Positions 17,846-25,977 are shown, counted from the stretch's first letter. The stretch is DNA of 31,699 nucleotides from DATLAN01 sp035527455 (GCA_035527455.1 DATLAN010000401.1:1-31699), one strand, 5' to 3'. Notes: generated by a model not told the origin, from the letters alone. Made by a program: numbers and translations.

Positions 17846-19660
17846 CTACTGCTTTTTCATGGACCAGGTAATCGTGTTCTTCCCTCGCTGGAGGTCTGCC
17901 AGCGGGCCGGGGATTGGGCGCGAGAATCTCTGACCACGGACGTCGGTATCGATCGCGATCGGATTGCCGTCGCGGTCCTCGATGGTCTGGGCGACGGTCG
18001 GAAAGACGCCGACCAGTTCGGCATCGACCCGCGGCCCGTTCACGCGCAGCGGCGCGTCGCTGACGGAGAACGTGATCGTGGCTCCCAGAGGATGGTTCTC
18101 CACGACAAGTCCCGTGACGTCGGGGGCGACCACGCTGTGGTCGTCGCCGAAGGAACTCTTCTTCGCCCCCTCGAGAAAGACGTTGTGATCCGACTGGTAG
18201 CCTTCCGCCGTTTTCACCCCGTCGAGTCCTCGTCGAACGAAGATGTTGTTGAACCACTTGTCATCCGCCGCGGTGCCGGTCTTGCGTCCGACCGTTTGCG
18301 TCGTGTGCGGCTCGAAATACCCTGACTGGCGGTTGACGTCCGGCTGGTACGCGTAGGGGCAATCGACGAACAGGTTGTGCGCGAAGACCGTCGCCTCGGA
18401 GTTGCTGCGAACCTCTTTTCCGATCAGCACGTTGTGATCGACGACCGTGGGGCCGTGGTTCATCTCCAGGAAGACCGTGGCGGCTTCGGTGTCGCAGATG
18501 ACGTTGCGGGTGATCCGGATGCCTTGGTTGCCGAAGTCGATCCAGATCCCGAAGGCGCCCTGCTGTTGTCGAAACACGCCGCGGATCAGATTGCCGCTGA
18601 TGACGGTGTCCACGCTGTTGTGGAACTTGATCGCCGCGGTTTCCCAACCGCCGAACTCCTTGCGGTAGTTGGTATCCTCGACGAGATTGCCGGAGATGAC
18701 CGAGCGCGTGGCTCCCTTTTGACCGGCAATGCCCGCCTGTCCGCAACGCCGGATGACGTTGTTGCGGACGATGTGGTCCCCGTAGGCGTCGATATCGTCG
18801 TAGTCTACGCCCGGCGCATGTCCCAGGATGATGCCGACGCACCGGGCGTTGGTGATCGTGCAATTCTCGATAATCCAGTGTTTCCCCATGCGCGGCCCGA
18901 CGGCGCCCGTTTGCAGTTCCAAGCTGGGCGGCGCCCAATTCGCGGCCGCGTGCATGAAGTGGAAGCCGTCGACGGTGATGTATTTCAGGCCGGTGATCTC
19001 GGGCATGAAGAGACACTCGCGCACGTTGATCTCGACCACCTCCGAGTTCGGATCGGCCTTGCCGAAGTTCGCCCGGATGGTCGTTACGTCGTCGTCCACC
19101 CGACCATGCCAGCTCTGCTCCGCTTGATCGACCTCTTCGGCCGTTTCTTTCTCGTAGAATGCCTCGCCGTCGAGATAGACGTCTCCACGATGGTGCCACT
19201 GGCCGTAATTGAGCCAGCCCCCGGAAACGTTCAAGGCGTAGGGGTTGTAGTTGCCGAAAAAGGAGTTCGGCAGTTCGGCTTTCCAGACGCCGCCCTCTTG
19301 GTGCGTCCACGAGGTGATACGCTCGGAACCCTTGACGAGAACGATCTCTTCCGGTGCTGCACGGTAGACAATGCGGCCAGCTTCGTCAACGCCCCCTCGG
19401 AGCGGTTTTACCCACTCGCGATACGTTCCGCCGTGAACGGTCACGACGTCTCCGGGCTGGGCGACGGACGCGGCCTGGTTGATGGTCAGATAGGGACGGG
19501 CCTGAGCGCCGGAACCCGAATCGCTGCCGGTTTTCGAGACGTGGATCTCTCGCCACGAAGCATCCGCGTTGCGGCCTGTGTAGGCGGCCGTCGAGTCCTC
19601 TGCATGGGCGACTGCGGCACACGCCAGAAGCGTGCCTTGGAAAATCCAGTTGTGCATCAT
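17846..19660 (-). CDS. Secreted right-handed parallel beta-helix protein
   Basis: About 604 residues with a signal peptide (MMHNWIFQGTLLACAAVAHA). A DUF1565-like start (IHVSKTGSDSGSGAQARPYL, then PGDVVTVHGGTYRE) leads into a long beta-helix with repeated turns such as WIIENCTITNARCVGIILG, HIVRNNVIRRCGQAGI, VISGNLVEDT and IRITRNVICDTEAA. This fold is used by polysaccharide lyases and glycosidases such as GH141-type proteins, so a secreted or periplasmic glycan-degrading role is likely, though no catalytic residue can be named. Three consecutive ATGs (19663, 19660, 19657) follow GGAGG; the second and third have the better spacing of 5 and 8 bases. It ends KNTITWSMKKQ. It lies 113 bases downstream of the protease gene on the same strand and could share its transcript. 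Confidence 0.88.
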   Translation of the reverse strand: MMHNWIFQGTLLACAAVAHAEDSTAAYTGRNADASWREIHVSKTGSDSGSGAQARPYLTINQAASVAQPGDVVTVHGGTYREWVKPLRGGVDEAGRIVYRAAPEEIVLVKGSERITSWTHQEGGVWKAELPNSFFGNYNPYALNVSGGWLNYGQWHHRGDVYLDGEAFYEKETAEEVDQAEQSWHGRVDDDVTTIRANFGKADPNSEVVEINVRECLFMPEITGLKYITVDGFHFMHAAANWAPPSLELQTGAVGPRMGKHWIIENCTITNARCVGIILGHAPGVDYDDIDAYGDHIVRNNVIRRCGQAGIAGQKGATRSVISGNLVEDTNYRKEFGGWETAAIKFHNSVDTVISGNLIRGVFRQQQGAFGIWIDFGNQGIRITRNVICDTEAATVFLEMNHGPTVVDHNVLIGKEVRSNSEATVFAHNLFVDCPYAYQPDVNRQSGYFEPHTTQTVGRKTGTAADDKWFNNIFVRRGLDGVKTAEGYQSDHNVFLEGAKKSSFGDDHSVVAPDVTGLVVENHPLGATITFSVSDAPLRVNGPRVDAELVGVFPTVAQTIEDRDGNPIAIDTDVRGQRFSRPIPGPLADLQRGKNTITWSMKKQ

Positions 19661-19773
19661 CATGACCTCCCATGGGGAATTGCTGAAAAGGTTATTTCGC
19701 GCCGGACAGGGCCGGTTTCATGGTGCTCGGGAGTGTTGCAGTCTACCGGAGTCAGAACCGAGAACTGGAAACT

Positions 19774-22074
19774 CTACTGCACCACCATCAACACCGACGA
19801 GCCGACCAGACGGTCGATTTCGTCCCAGGGCAGCGGCGTCGCCGACTTGCGCGGGGGGACCGGGTGGCGGGTTTTGGGCAGGTGCTCTCGCAGGAAGGTC
19901 AACAGGATCTCGGCCGGCAGGGCCATGCCGTAGCTGTCCACGCCGAACCCGCCGAGGCTTTTGGCGGTGACCATGCCGACCACGTTGCCCGAGCTGTCGC
20001 AGAGCGGTCCGCCGCTGTTGCCGGGGTTGATGCGGCAATCGAGCAGGTACATCCCTTCGGAATCGTCGTTGGGCAAGGCACTGATCACGCCGGTGGTCAG
20101 TTTCAGCCCGGTGCCCAAGGAAAAGCTTTCCGCATACCCGAACGCCCCCACGCTGGCCCCGCGGCCGAGTTGGGCGTCGGAGATGGGCAGCGGCGTGAGC
20201 CGCACACCCGTGGGGACGTTGATCTTCAACAGCGCCACGTCCTTCTCGGCGTCCTCGGCGACGAGTTCGGCCGTGACGGCTTCCTCTTGATCGGGAAGGC
20301 GGACGGCGATCTTCTTCGCCCCGTCGATCACGTGCTGATTGGTCAGGATGTGCCCGTCCGAGGCGACGACGAATCCGGTTCCCGAGCTGAACCCTCCGAT
20401 GGCTTCGCTGGCCGCTTCCAACCGGGCGAGCAGGGCCGGATCCTCGGGATGATACTCCAGCCCGGCCTTGGCGTATTTGGCGGCGTCCAGGCTATTGTCG
20501 ACGGCGATCAACGCCGCGGCGGCGATCAAGTGCAGCCGGCCGGCGCAATCGGGATCCTTGAATTCGTGATCCTCTTTCCAGGCGTCCAACTCCGCGACGA
20601 TCTCGGCGACCTCCTCCTCTTCCGGTTCGTCCAGTTGGATCAGCCGCAGAATCCAGGTCTTCTCGAAGAGGGCCTCCAGGACGCCCTGTTCGTTTTTCGG
20701 GTCGAGCTGGGAAACGAGGTCGTACCACTCGTCGAGCGTCGGCCCGTAGTAGCGGAGGATGTCCATCTCTTCGAGGAAATCGACCGCCTTTTCGATCGCG
20801 GGCAGCTTCTCCTGGCCTTCGGCCATGTCGATGCTGACCAGCAATCCCTTGAACCGGTCCCGGAGCGATTGCCAGTAGACGATCCGTTCCATGAACTTGT
20901 CGACGCCCCCCGATACATAGCCCTCGAACCCGTAGGGACGGCCTTCCTTGTCGGTCAAGACGATCGTGGGATAGCCGGAGACGTGGAACTGGTCCGACAA
21001 ACGCTCGTTCCGCTCGGGATCTTCCACCTGGGCCTTGGCGGCTTCCTTTTTCGGGAAATCGATCAACACCAGCACGAATCGCCAGTCGGCCTGATCGCGA
21101 AACGTCTTCTGCAGGAAGACCTCATCGGCCAATTTCCTGGACCAGTTGCACCAGTCCGAACCGTCGAAGGCGATCAAGATGTCCTTGTTCTCTTTGGCGG
21201 CGATGCGTTTGGCTTCCTCGAAGTCCTGCAACCAGTCGTCGAAGGTCAGGGCCTTCGGCACGGTGTGCGTTTCCGGCGGCGGCCCGCTGACCACCGGGGG
21301 CGGATCGGAACCGTCGGCCGGCGGTGCGACCGGGGGATTGGCCGTCAGCGCCGTCGACTGCTGCCACTGCGGCTGATAGTGGTGGTACTGGCCTTTCTCC
21401 AACAACAGTTGCGTGTCATTGGGCTGGTAGCCGCGCCGCAATATCACCACGTGATGCGAGCCGGGGTCCAGCGGGTATTGCACCTCGCCCGTCTTGGGAA
21501 TCGTTTGCTCCCGGCCGTCGATCTCCACCTTCGCGTCGGAACGTTCCGCCGTGGGCCAGTCGAGCACGAGAACGGCTTCCTTCGGACCGGCTGAAGAGGA
21601 ACCGCCCGACGACCCGGTTTCGGAAGCGCCGGAGCCTTTCGACCTGGCTTCCGTGCCGGGGTCGTCCGAACTCAGCGCAAAGACCAGGCCGATGGCAGCC
21701 GCCAGACAGACGGCCCCCGCCGCGCCGAACATCAGCCAGAGTTTCTTTCGAGTCGCGCCGAGATCGACCGGCTTCGAGGACCTGGAGGGCAGATAGGCCT
21801 CGACGCCCGGCGGACGACCGCCCGTGTCGATTTTCGGAAGCGCAGCGACGGCGAAGTCCGAAACGTCCTGAGCGGGATCGGTACTCTTCGTCTTGTCTCG
21901 AACCGGCGGTCGCTTCCGCGGCGCCGGCTTCGGCTTTGCCGCCGGAACGTCGCCGGCAAGAGCGGGAATGGCGATCGTGCCCGAACACTTTGGGCACTCT
22001 ACCTTGCGCCCGGCGTGCTTCTCGGCGACCTGGAAGCGCGCATCGCATGAACCGCAGTGGCATGAAATCGGCAT
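19774..22074 (-). CDS. Zinc-ribbon, membrane-anchored thioredoxin-like/trypsin protease
   Basis: A 766-residue multidomain protein. A zinc ribbon (C7-x2-C10, C27-x2-C30) is followed by a Pro/Lys-rich linker, one transmembrane helix (~111-133, LWLMFGAAGAVCLAAAIGLV), a short PEGA-like segment (~165-210), and a thioredoxin-like domain (~270-400). In the last, the expected redox CxxC is CNWS (C309, S312), so normal disulfide chemistry is unlikely. A helical stretch leads to a C-terminal trypsin-like protease with the triad H581 (TNQHV), D612 (EKDVALL) and S687 (GNSGGPL), all intact. No PDZ domain follows. The topology suggests a cytoplasmic zinc ribbon with an exported protease, which is inference. 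ATG at 22074 has AGGGGG about eight bases upstream. It may work in envelope protein quality control. Confidence 0.9.
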   Translation of the reverse strand: MPISCHCGSCDARFQVAEKHAGRKVECPKCSGTIAIPALAGDVPAAKPKPAPRKRPPVRDKTKSTDPAQDVSDFAVAALPKIDTGGRPPGVEAYLPSRSSKPVDLGATRKKLWLMFGAAGAVCLAAAIGLVFALSSDDPGTEARSKGSGASETGSSGGSSSAGPKEAVLVLDWPTAERSDAKVEIDGREQTIPKTGEVQYPLDPGSHHVVILRRGYQPNDTQLLLEKGQYHHYQPQWQQSTALTANPPVAPPADGSDPPPVVSGPPPETHTVPKALTFDDWLQDFEEAKRIAAKENKDILIAFDGSDWCNWSRKLADEVFLQKTFRDQADWRFVLVLIDFPKKEAAKAQVEDPERNERLSDQFHVSGYPTIVLTDKEGRPYGFEGYVSGGVDKFMERIVYWQSLRDRFKGLLVSIDMAEGQEKLPAIEKAVDFLEEMDILRYYGPTLDEWYDLVSQLDPKNEQGVLEALFEKTWILRLIQLDEPEEEEVAEIVAELDAWKEDHEFKDPDCAGRLHLIAAAALIAVDNSLDAAKYAKAGLEYHPEDPALLARLEAASEAIGGFSSGTGFVVASDGHILTNQHVIDGAKKIAVRLPDQEEAVTAELVAEDAEKDVALLKINVPTGVRLTPLPISDAQLGRGASVGAFGYAESFSLGTGLKLTTGVISALPNDDSEGMYLLDCRINPGNSGGPLCDSSGNVVGMVTAKSLGGFGVDSYGMALPAEILLTFLREHLPKTRHPVPPRKSATPLPWDEIDRLVGSSVLMVVQ

Positions 22075-22434
22075 GTTGTGGCCCCCTGAAAATCCGCGGT
22101 AAACGGCCCCCCCACAATCGTTGCCCCCTCATTATGCCAGACTCACGGCAAGGTTTCAATACGCCGCAGCACAAGTTCTCGGCAGCAGGCGACCGTATGA
22201 CCACCCCCTTCGGGCAGCGTACCCCTTAATGGGAGGGGCCACCCGGCCCAATCCAAGGCAAATCTTGCCCCCTTTACCCGACCGTGTCCTTCCGGGCAAC
22301 CGTGCCGGATTCTTGCGATCTCGTCGAACAATGGCCGGCAGGACGTAGACGGGCGAGTATCCGTTTGAGATATTGGGAGTTGTTGGTTGGGTGGTTGTGC
22401 GCAGGCTCGAACAGTCTCAGAACGGTTTTTCACG
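22075..22434. other. Divergent gap, no gene seen
   Basis: This 360-base gap separates the minus-strand protease and the plus-strand ThuA gene, so both promoters must be here. It contains a small hairpin (GGCAA/TTGCC at 22257-22269) and a G/T-rich stretch at about 22375-22400. I see no reliable -35/-10 pair, RNA gene or repeat array. Confidence 0.5.
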
Positions 22435-23217
22435 ATGGCCGACTCCAACGATTCCCGACGCAAGTACTTCGTACACTCGGCCCACAGGACGATCGGAGTT
22501 TCGGCCGGTTGGGCGGCGTTGCAGGCGTGCGACTTGAGCGGTTTCGTGCATCACGAGGAGCGCCCGCGCCCGATTCGTGTTGGCCTCCTTTGCGGCGCGC
22601 TGGCGTACTTCTCGGACGGACGTATCCTCGCGTTGCGGAGACACCTGGAGGCACACGGCAGGGTGACCTGCGAACCGGTGTTCGGCGGCCCGGCCGATGA
22701 CCCCACGGGCATGGAAGACCTCGACGCGTGCGACTGCCTGGTGCTGATTGCCGAACTGGCAAAGATCGACCAGCGGCAGCTACGGCGAGTTCGAGAACAC
22801 TGCCGCCGTGGCGGCGCGGTGATCGGCGTGCGGACGGCCGGGCACGGTTCGCCGCAGTGGCCCGAAATGGAGACGGAGATATTCGGCGGCGACTACCGGG
22901 GGGATTGCGCCAACGACTCGACCGAAGTGGAGATCGTCCAGTCGGCCGGAAGCCATCCCGTGCTGGCCGGCGTCGAGCCATTCGTCTCGCCGGGCAGCCT
23001 GCAGAAGAACCCCCGCATCGTCGCCGACGCCACGCTGTTGCTCACCGGCGGCTGTCCCGGCCACGTTCAGCCGGTTGCCTGGACCCGTCTGAACCGAGGC
23101 AGTCGCGTCTTCTACACCTCGCTGGGCCACGAGGGCGACTTCCGGCAAACGAGTTTCCTCCGCCTGCTGGCCAACGCCGTGTCGTGGGCGTGCGAAGTCT
23201 CGGGGCTCGGGGAGTAG
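22435..23217 (+). CDS. ThuA-domain protein
   Basis: About 260 residues matching the ThuA (trehalose-utilisation) glutamine-amidotransferase-like fold (Pfam PF06283). Landmarks are RVGLLCGALAYFSDGR near 45, a flavodoxin-like DACDCLVLI, GGAVIGVRTAGHGSPQW, SHPVLAGVEPF, and the C-terminal YTSLGHEGDF with FLRLLANAVSWA. Planctomycetes carry many such proteins, usually of unknown substrate and linked to sugar metabolism. The N terminus has SRRKYFV followed by a mildly hydrophobic stretch, perhaps a degenerate Tat-like signal. ATG at 22435 is preferred to TTG at 22387; neither has a strong ribosome site. The last residues (SGLGE) are encoded by a G-rich heptamer repeat that also contains the stop, so the native C terminus probably lies just before it. 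Confidence 0.87.
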   Translation: MADSNDSRRKYFVHSAHRTIGVSAGWAALQACDLSGFVHHEERPRPIRVGLLCGALAYFSDGRILALRRHLEAHGRVTCEPVFGGPADDPTGMEDLDACDCLVLIAELAKIDQRQLRRVREHCRRGGAVIGVRTAGHGSPQWPEMETEIFGGDYRGDCANDSTEVEIVQSAGSHPVLAGVEPFVSPGSLQKNPRIVADATLLLTGGCPGHVQPVAWTRLNRGSRVFYTSLGHEGDFRQTSFLRLLANAVSWACEVSGLGE

Positions 23218-23246
23218 TCTCGTGGCTGGGGGCTCGGGACTGGGTT
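23199..23246 (+). repeat. G-rich heptamer array across the ThuA stop codon
   Basis: CTCGGGG units at 23199-23205 and 23206-23212 are followed, after six bases holding the stop TAG (23215-23217), by CTCGTGG, CTGGGGG, CTCGGGA and CTGGGTT up to 23246. The G-rich strand is the ThuA coding strand. Four or more G3-5 runs spaced by short loops meet the usual G-quadruplex pattern, at least loosely. Confidence 0.65.
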
Positions 23247-23307
23247 TTCTTTAATCCCCCATTCCCCAACCCCGAATCCCCACCGCAACTTCTGGCCGCA
23301 ACCAAAC

Positions 23308-23323
23308 GGCGGGCAAGCCCGCC
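23308..23323. repeat. Short GC-rich palindrome
   Basis: GGCGGGC (23308-23314) and GCCCGCC (23317-23323) pair perfectly around AA, between two convergent genes and two heptamer arrays. No T-tract follows. It may be an isolated REP-like unit or a factor-assisted terminator. Confidence 0.5.
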
Positions 23324-23392
23324 CGCTAAACGTTTCTATCGCTATCGGTCACGTCAAATACGCGCGCACTGTGCCAGAAGTCGTGACGCTAG

Positions 23393-23497
23393 AATCCTAA
23401 TCCCTAATCCCTAATCCCTAATCCCCAATCCCCAATCCCCTATCCCCTATCCCCTATCCCCTATCCCCTGACCCCTGCCCCCTGACCCCTGACCCCT
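23393..23497 (-). repeat. Array of fifteen heptamers, overlapping a gene end
   Basis: Fifteen consecutive 7-base units fill 23393-23497 with constant phase. The units change in order along the plus strand: ATCCCTA (three after a divergent first unit), ATCCCCA (two), ATCCCCT (five), then GACCCCT with one GCCCCCT. On the minus strand, which is the coding strand of the neighbouring gene, this is a run of GGG/GGGG tracts every seven bases, a strong G-quadruplex pattern. The gene stop (TAG, 23454-23456) lies inside the array. Confidence 0.9.
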
Positions 23498-24302
23498 TCT
23501 CGTAAAACCTCGCCAGATCGATTCCCCCGCGGAGTTCCTCTTCCAGGAGCTTGACTCGCGTGTCGAGTTGTTCGACTTTCCGTTGCAGCATGGGAATGAG
23601 ATTGATGTTCGTATCTTCGGGTTTCGGCCGGGGCACGCCGGGGTAGCCCAGGTGCCGGGCGAGCGCGGAGAAGAGATACAGCGGGTCCTTGCGCCGGTTG
23701 GCCTGGGCGATGCGGCCTTCCTTCAGGCCGAAGAGGACCGGTTTGTCGATGTCCCTCTTGCCCCGTTCCGTTTGGCGGTAGAGTTGGCTGCGGACGTAGA
23801 TCATGTCGGCGAAATCGACCAGCCCGACCTGGCGCCGCACGGTGAGGATCCACTCGCGCCAGCCCTGGTCGTAGATCGGATCGCCGGCGATCGCCGCCAA
23901 CCCCTGATCGTAGCTGAGCCGGTTGCGGCAGAGTGCCTCGAACTGATAGAGAAAGGCCCCCTGGGGCGTCGGCTTCTGGCCGCGATACTCGGCCTCGCGC
24001 TGGAGGATTTCCAGGGCGATGCGAAAATCGAACCGTCCCTCGGCCCTTTCCGCCTCGGCAATGACGTAGGTCTGAAAGGGCGTGAAATAATGGGGCAGCC
24101 GGCCCATCGCCGTGGCGAACCCGCCGGTCAGCCGCAACTCGCCGGCCATGAAGTCCACGGCCATCGGCAGCGCGGTCGTGGCCAGCAATTCATGACCGAT
24201 GGCCACCAGCAGGTCCTGCGTGGATGTGCCCTGCTGCATTCGCTCGCGGAGCGTGGCGAAGAAGTAGGCCTGTTCGACGTATTCGTCGGAAGCTAGGAGC
24301 AT
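23454..24302 (-). CDS. Unrecognised 282-residue protein with repeat-encoded C terminus
   Basis: I do not recognise a family. The protein is soluble, mostly helical and starts MLLASDEYVEQAYFFATLRE. It has a hydrophobic patch around ELLATTALPMAVDFMAGELR, long helical stretches (AEAERAEGRFDFRIALEILQ, RGQKPTPQGAFLYQFEALCR) and a predicted short coiled coil near the end (LQRKVEQLDTRVKLLEEELR). Composition and codon use match the neighbours, so it is likely a real, probably lineage-specific gene. ATG at 24302 lacks a clear ribosome site. The last ~14 residues (GSGVRGQGSGDRG) are read from the heptamer array and look like an acquired extension; the natural end is probably near FYEK. It lies 199 bases downstream of the thioredoxin-trypsin gene on the same strand. 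Confidence 0.8.
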   Translation of the reverse strand: MLLASDEYVEQAYFFATLRERMQQGTSTQDLLVAIGHELLATTALPMAVDFMAGELRLTGGFATAMGRLPHYFTPFQTYVIAEAERAEGRFDFRIALEILQREAEYRGQKPTPQGAFLYQFEALCRNRLSYDQGLAAIAGDPIYDQGWREWILTVRRQVGLVDFADMIYVRSQLYRQTERGKRDIDKPVLFGLKEGRIAQANRRKDPLYLFSALARHLGYPGVPRPKPEDTNINLIPMLQRKVEQLDTRVKLLEEELRGGIDLARFYEKGSGVRGQGSGDRG

Positions 24303-24381
24303 GGGGGCGTCGGGCGGCAGGTCAGGTTACCAGTTCTCCCGATCAAGAATTGTCACAAGAGTGCGTCCCGTCAAGTCGTCA

Positions 24382-24522
24382 GTAGGTCAGGGCTTGCCCT
24401 GACAGGATCGAGCACATCGAGCAATCAGTAGGGGAACCAGTCATATCGGCAAGTCGGTAAGTTGGTGAGTCGGCAAGTTGGCAAGTCGGCAAGCGATTCC
24501 GTCAGGGCGAGCCCTGACCTAC
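24382..24522. repeat. Second REPIN-like pair of palindromes
   Basis: Bases 24382-24403 and 24501-24522 are inverted copies of a 22-base element differing at one position. Each contains a perfect eight-pair hairpin, GTCAGGGC with GCCCTGAC around a two-base loop (TT on the left, GA on the right). The outer ends are GTAG on the left and CTAC on the right, as in the element at 13838-13933, though the palindrome sequence is different. The spacer of 97 bases holds an eight-base tandem repeat. The right arm contains the stop codon of the next minus-strand gene. Confidence 0.75.
24447..24494. repeat. Six eight-base tandem repeats
   Basis: Units in order are CGGCAAGT, CGGTAAGT, TGGTGAGT, CGGCAAGT, TGGCAAGT and CGGCAAGC, uninterrupted from 24447 to 24494. 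The array lies in the spacer of the palindrome pair. It is non-coding on both strands as far as I can see. Confidence 0.8.
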
Positions 24523-25977
24523 CAGCGGACGCTCGCGCCGCAGCTCCACCAGGTCCTTTCTCGAACCGCTTGCGCCGGATGAGGGGGCTTCGGCAATCAG
24601 CGGTGGCGACGCTTCCGGCGAGATCATGATGACTTCGCTGCGGGCTTGGAGATCCTGACGGCGGCGGGCCACGATGACCAGCTCGTCTCCGGCCAGCATG
24701 TGGCGGCGAATCTCCTCCAACGCGGCATGCTGCCCCGCGCTCAAACCGGCCGTACTGCCGACCGTGCCGAACGCCGGACGGATGGGCACCTCGGCCGGCA
24801 AAGCATCGCGCACGGGAGACCACCCCGATGGATCGGGCATCTGCTTGGGCATTTGCCTGGGCATCGGCGGCGGATCGATCGCCGCGATCGCACTGGCCGG
24901 CACAACGTCTGCCGGGGAAGCCTGGTAGATCTGCGACAGCCCGACCTTGTCCAGCTCGGCGTGGACCGCTTCCAACGCCGCACAGAAGGCCGCTTTGTCG
25001 ATCCGGTCGGCCGCGTTGCAGACGCCGACCACCATGCCGTCGCGGTTGAAAATCCCGCCCCCGCTACGACCGTCGACCGGTTCGCCGGCCACTTGAAAAC
25101 TGGGAGGCCCCGCGTAACGCGCCGACGTGAGCCGGCTGTGCTGCGCGCTGGGGCGGTCCCCGTTGTTGCACCCCACGCTGACGACCTCCGTTCCCGGCGC
25201 GATCTGGTAACCCGGCGGAGCCACCCGCGCGACCGCCACTTCCCCGGGGGTCTGGATGCAGACCAACCCCACGTCCAGGTTCAAGTCCCAGGAGATCAGC
25301 CGGCCGGGAACTTGCTGGACGGGATTGGGGCCGAAGAGGTCTACCGTGATGCGCCCCTTGCCCTGCGAATCGCGGAAGATGTGGGCACAGGTGAGAATCA
25401 ACGCGTGGTCTTGCCGCGCGTCGATAATGGTCCCCGAACCGTACGATTGTCCTTGCGGATCCTCCACCCGGAGTCGGACGCTGGCGGCCAACAACTGGGC
25501 ATCCGGATCGACCGGTTCCCCACCCGGCGGCGACCAGCCGGACGGCGAGACCCGCGATTGGGCGAAATCGCTCCTCGACGGTGGAACGGGAATCGGCGCG
25601 GCGGTCTTAGGCGGCGCGGATTTCGCCGGTGCCACGTAGTCCAGTATGGGCGACTGCCCCGGCACTGCCCGGCCGGATGCCCGTTCGAACATCTGCTTCA
25701 GCCGGTAGAAGGTCGTTCCGCCGACCACCCGATCCACCTCCTGGCCATCCACCACCAGAACGTAACAGGGCACCGGCGGCACGCGATACTGCTGTGCCAA
25801 TTGCGGGTGCTGGTCGACGTCGATCTTCTGGACCGGGTACCCCTCGGCGATCAACGCCTGGACCGTCGGCTCCATGGCTTTGCACGGGCCACACCAATCG
25901 GCGTAGAAGTCCAAGAGCACGGGCTGACCGGCGCCCGACAGGGCCATGGCCGTTAGGGCCGCTTGCAACGAGACCAT
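24502..25977 (-). CDS. Thioredoxin-trypsin fusion protein
   Basis: A 491-residue protein with an N-terminal thioredoxin domain (1-~105) holding the complete active site WCGPCK (C29, C32) and a cis-Pro region VPPVPCYVL. After a Pro-rich linker comes a trypsin-like domain (~160-350) with H199 (TCAHIF), D235 (LNLDVGLV) and S305 (DGRSGGGIF), so the triad is complete. The C-terminal ~130 residues are Pro/Ala-rich and unassigned. I see no classical signal peptide; the N terminus reads as the first thioredoxin helix, so the cell location is uncertain. ATG at 25977 has an excellent ribosome site, AAGGAGG at 25984-25990, six bases away. The last residues, VGQGSP and the stop, are encoded by a REP-like palindrome, so the original C terminus was probably different. 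A link between disulfide chemistry and proteolysis is inferred. Confidence 0.9.
   Translation of the reverse strand: MVSLQAALTAMALSGAGQPVLLDFYADWCGPCKAMEPTVQALIAEGYPVQKIDVDQHPQLAQQYRVPPVPCYVLVVDGQEVDRVVGGTTFYRLKQMFERASGRAVPGQSPILDYVAPAKSAPPKTAAPIPVPPSRSDFAQSRVSPSGWSPPGGEPVDPDAQLLAASVRLRVEDPQGQSYGSGTIIDARQDHALILTCAHIFRDSQGKGRITVDLFGPNPVQQVPGRLISWDLNLDVGLVCIQTPGEVAVARVAPPGYQIAPGTEVVSVGCNNGDRPSAQHSRLTSARYAGPPSFQVAGEPVDGRSGGGIFNRDGMVVGVCNAADRIDKAAFCAALEAVHAELDKVGLSQIYQASPADVVPASAIAAIDPPPMPRQMPKQMPDPSGWSPVRDALPAEVPIRPAFGTVGSTAGLSAGQHAALEEIRRHMLAGDELVIVARRRQDLQARSEVIMISPEASPPLIAEAPSSGASGSRKDLVELRRERPLVGQGSP

Noticed and set aside
23393..23497. Telomere-type repeats marking a linear chromosome end.
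   Set aside because: The array is short, degenerate, and internal, with normal genes on both sides; resemblance to CCCTAA-type repeats is only compositional.
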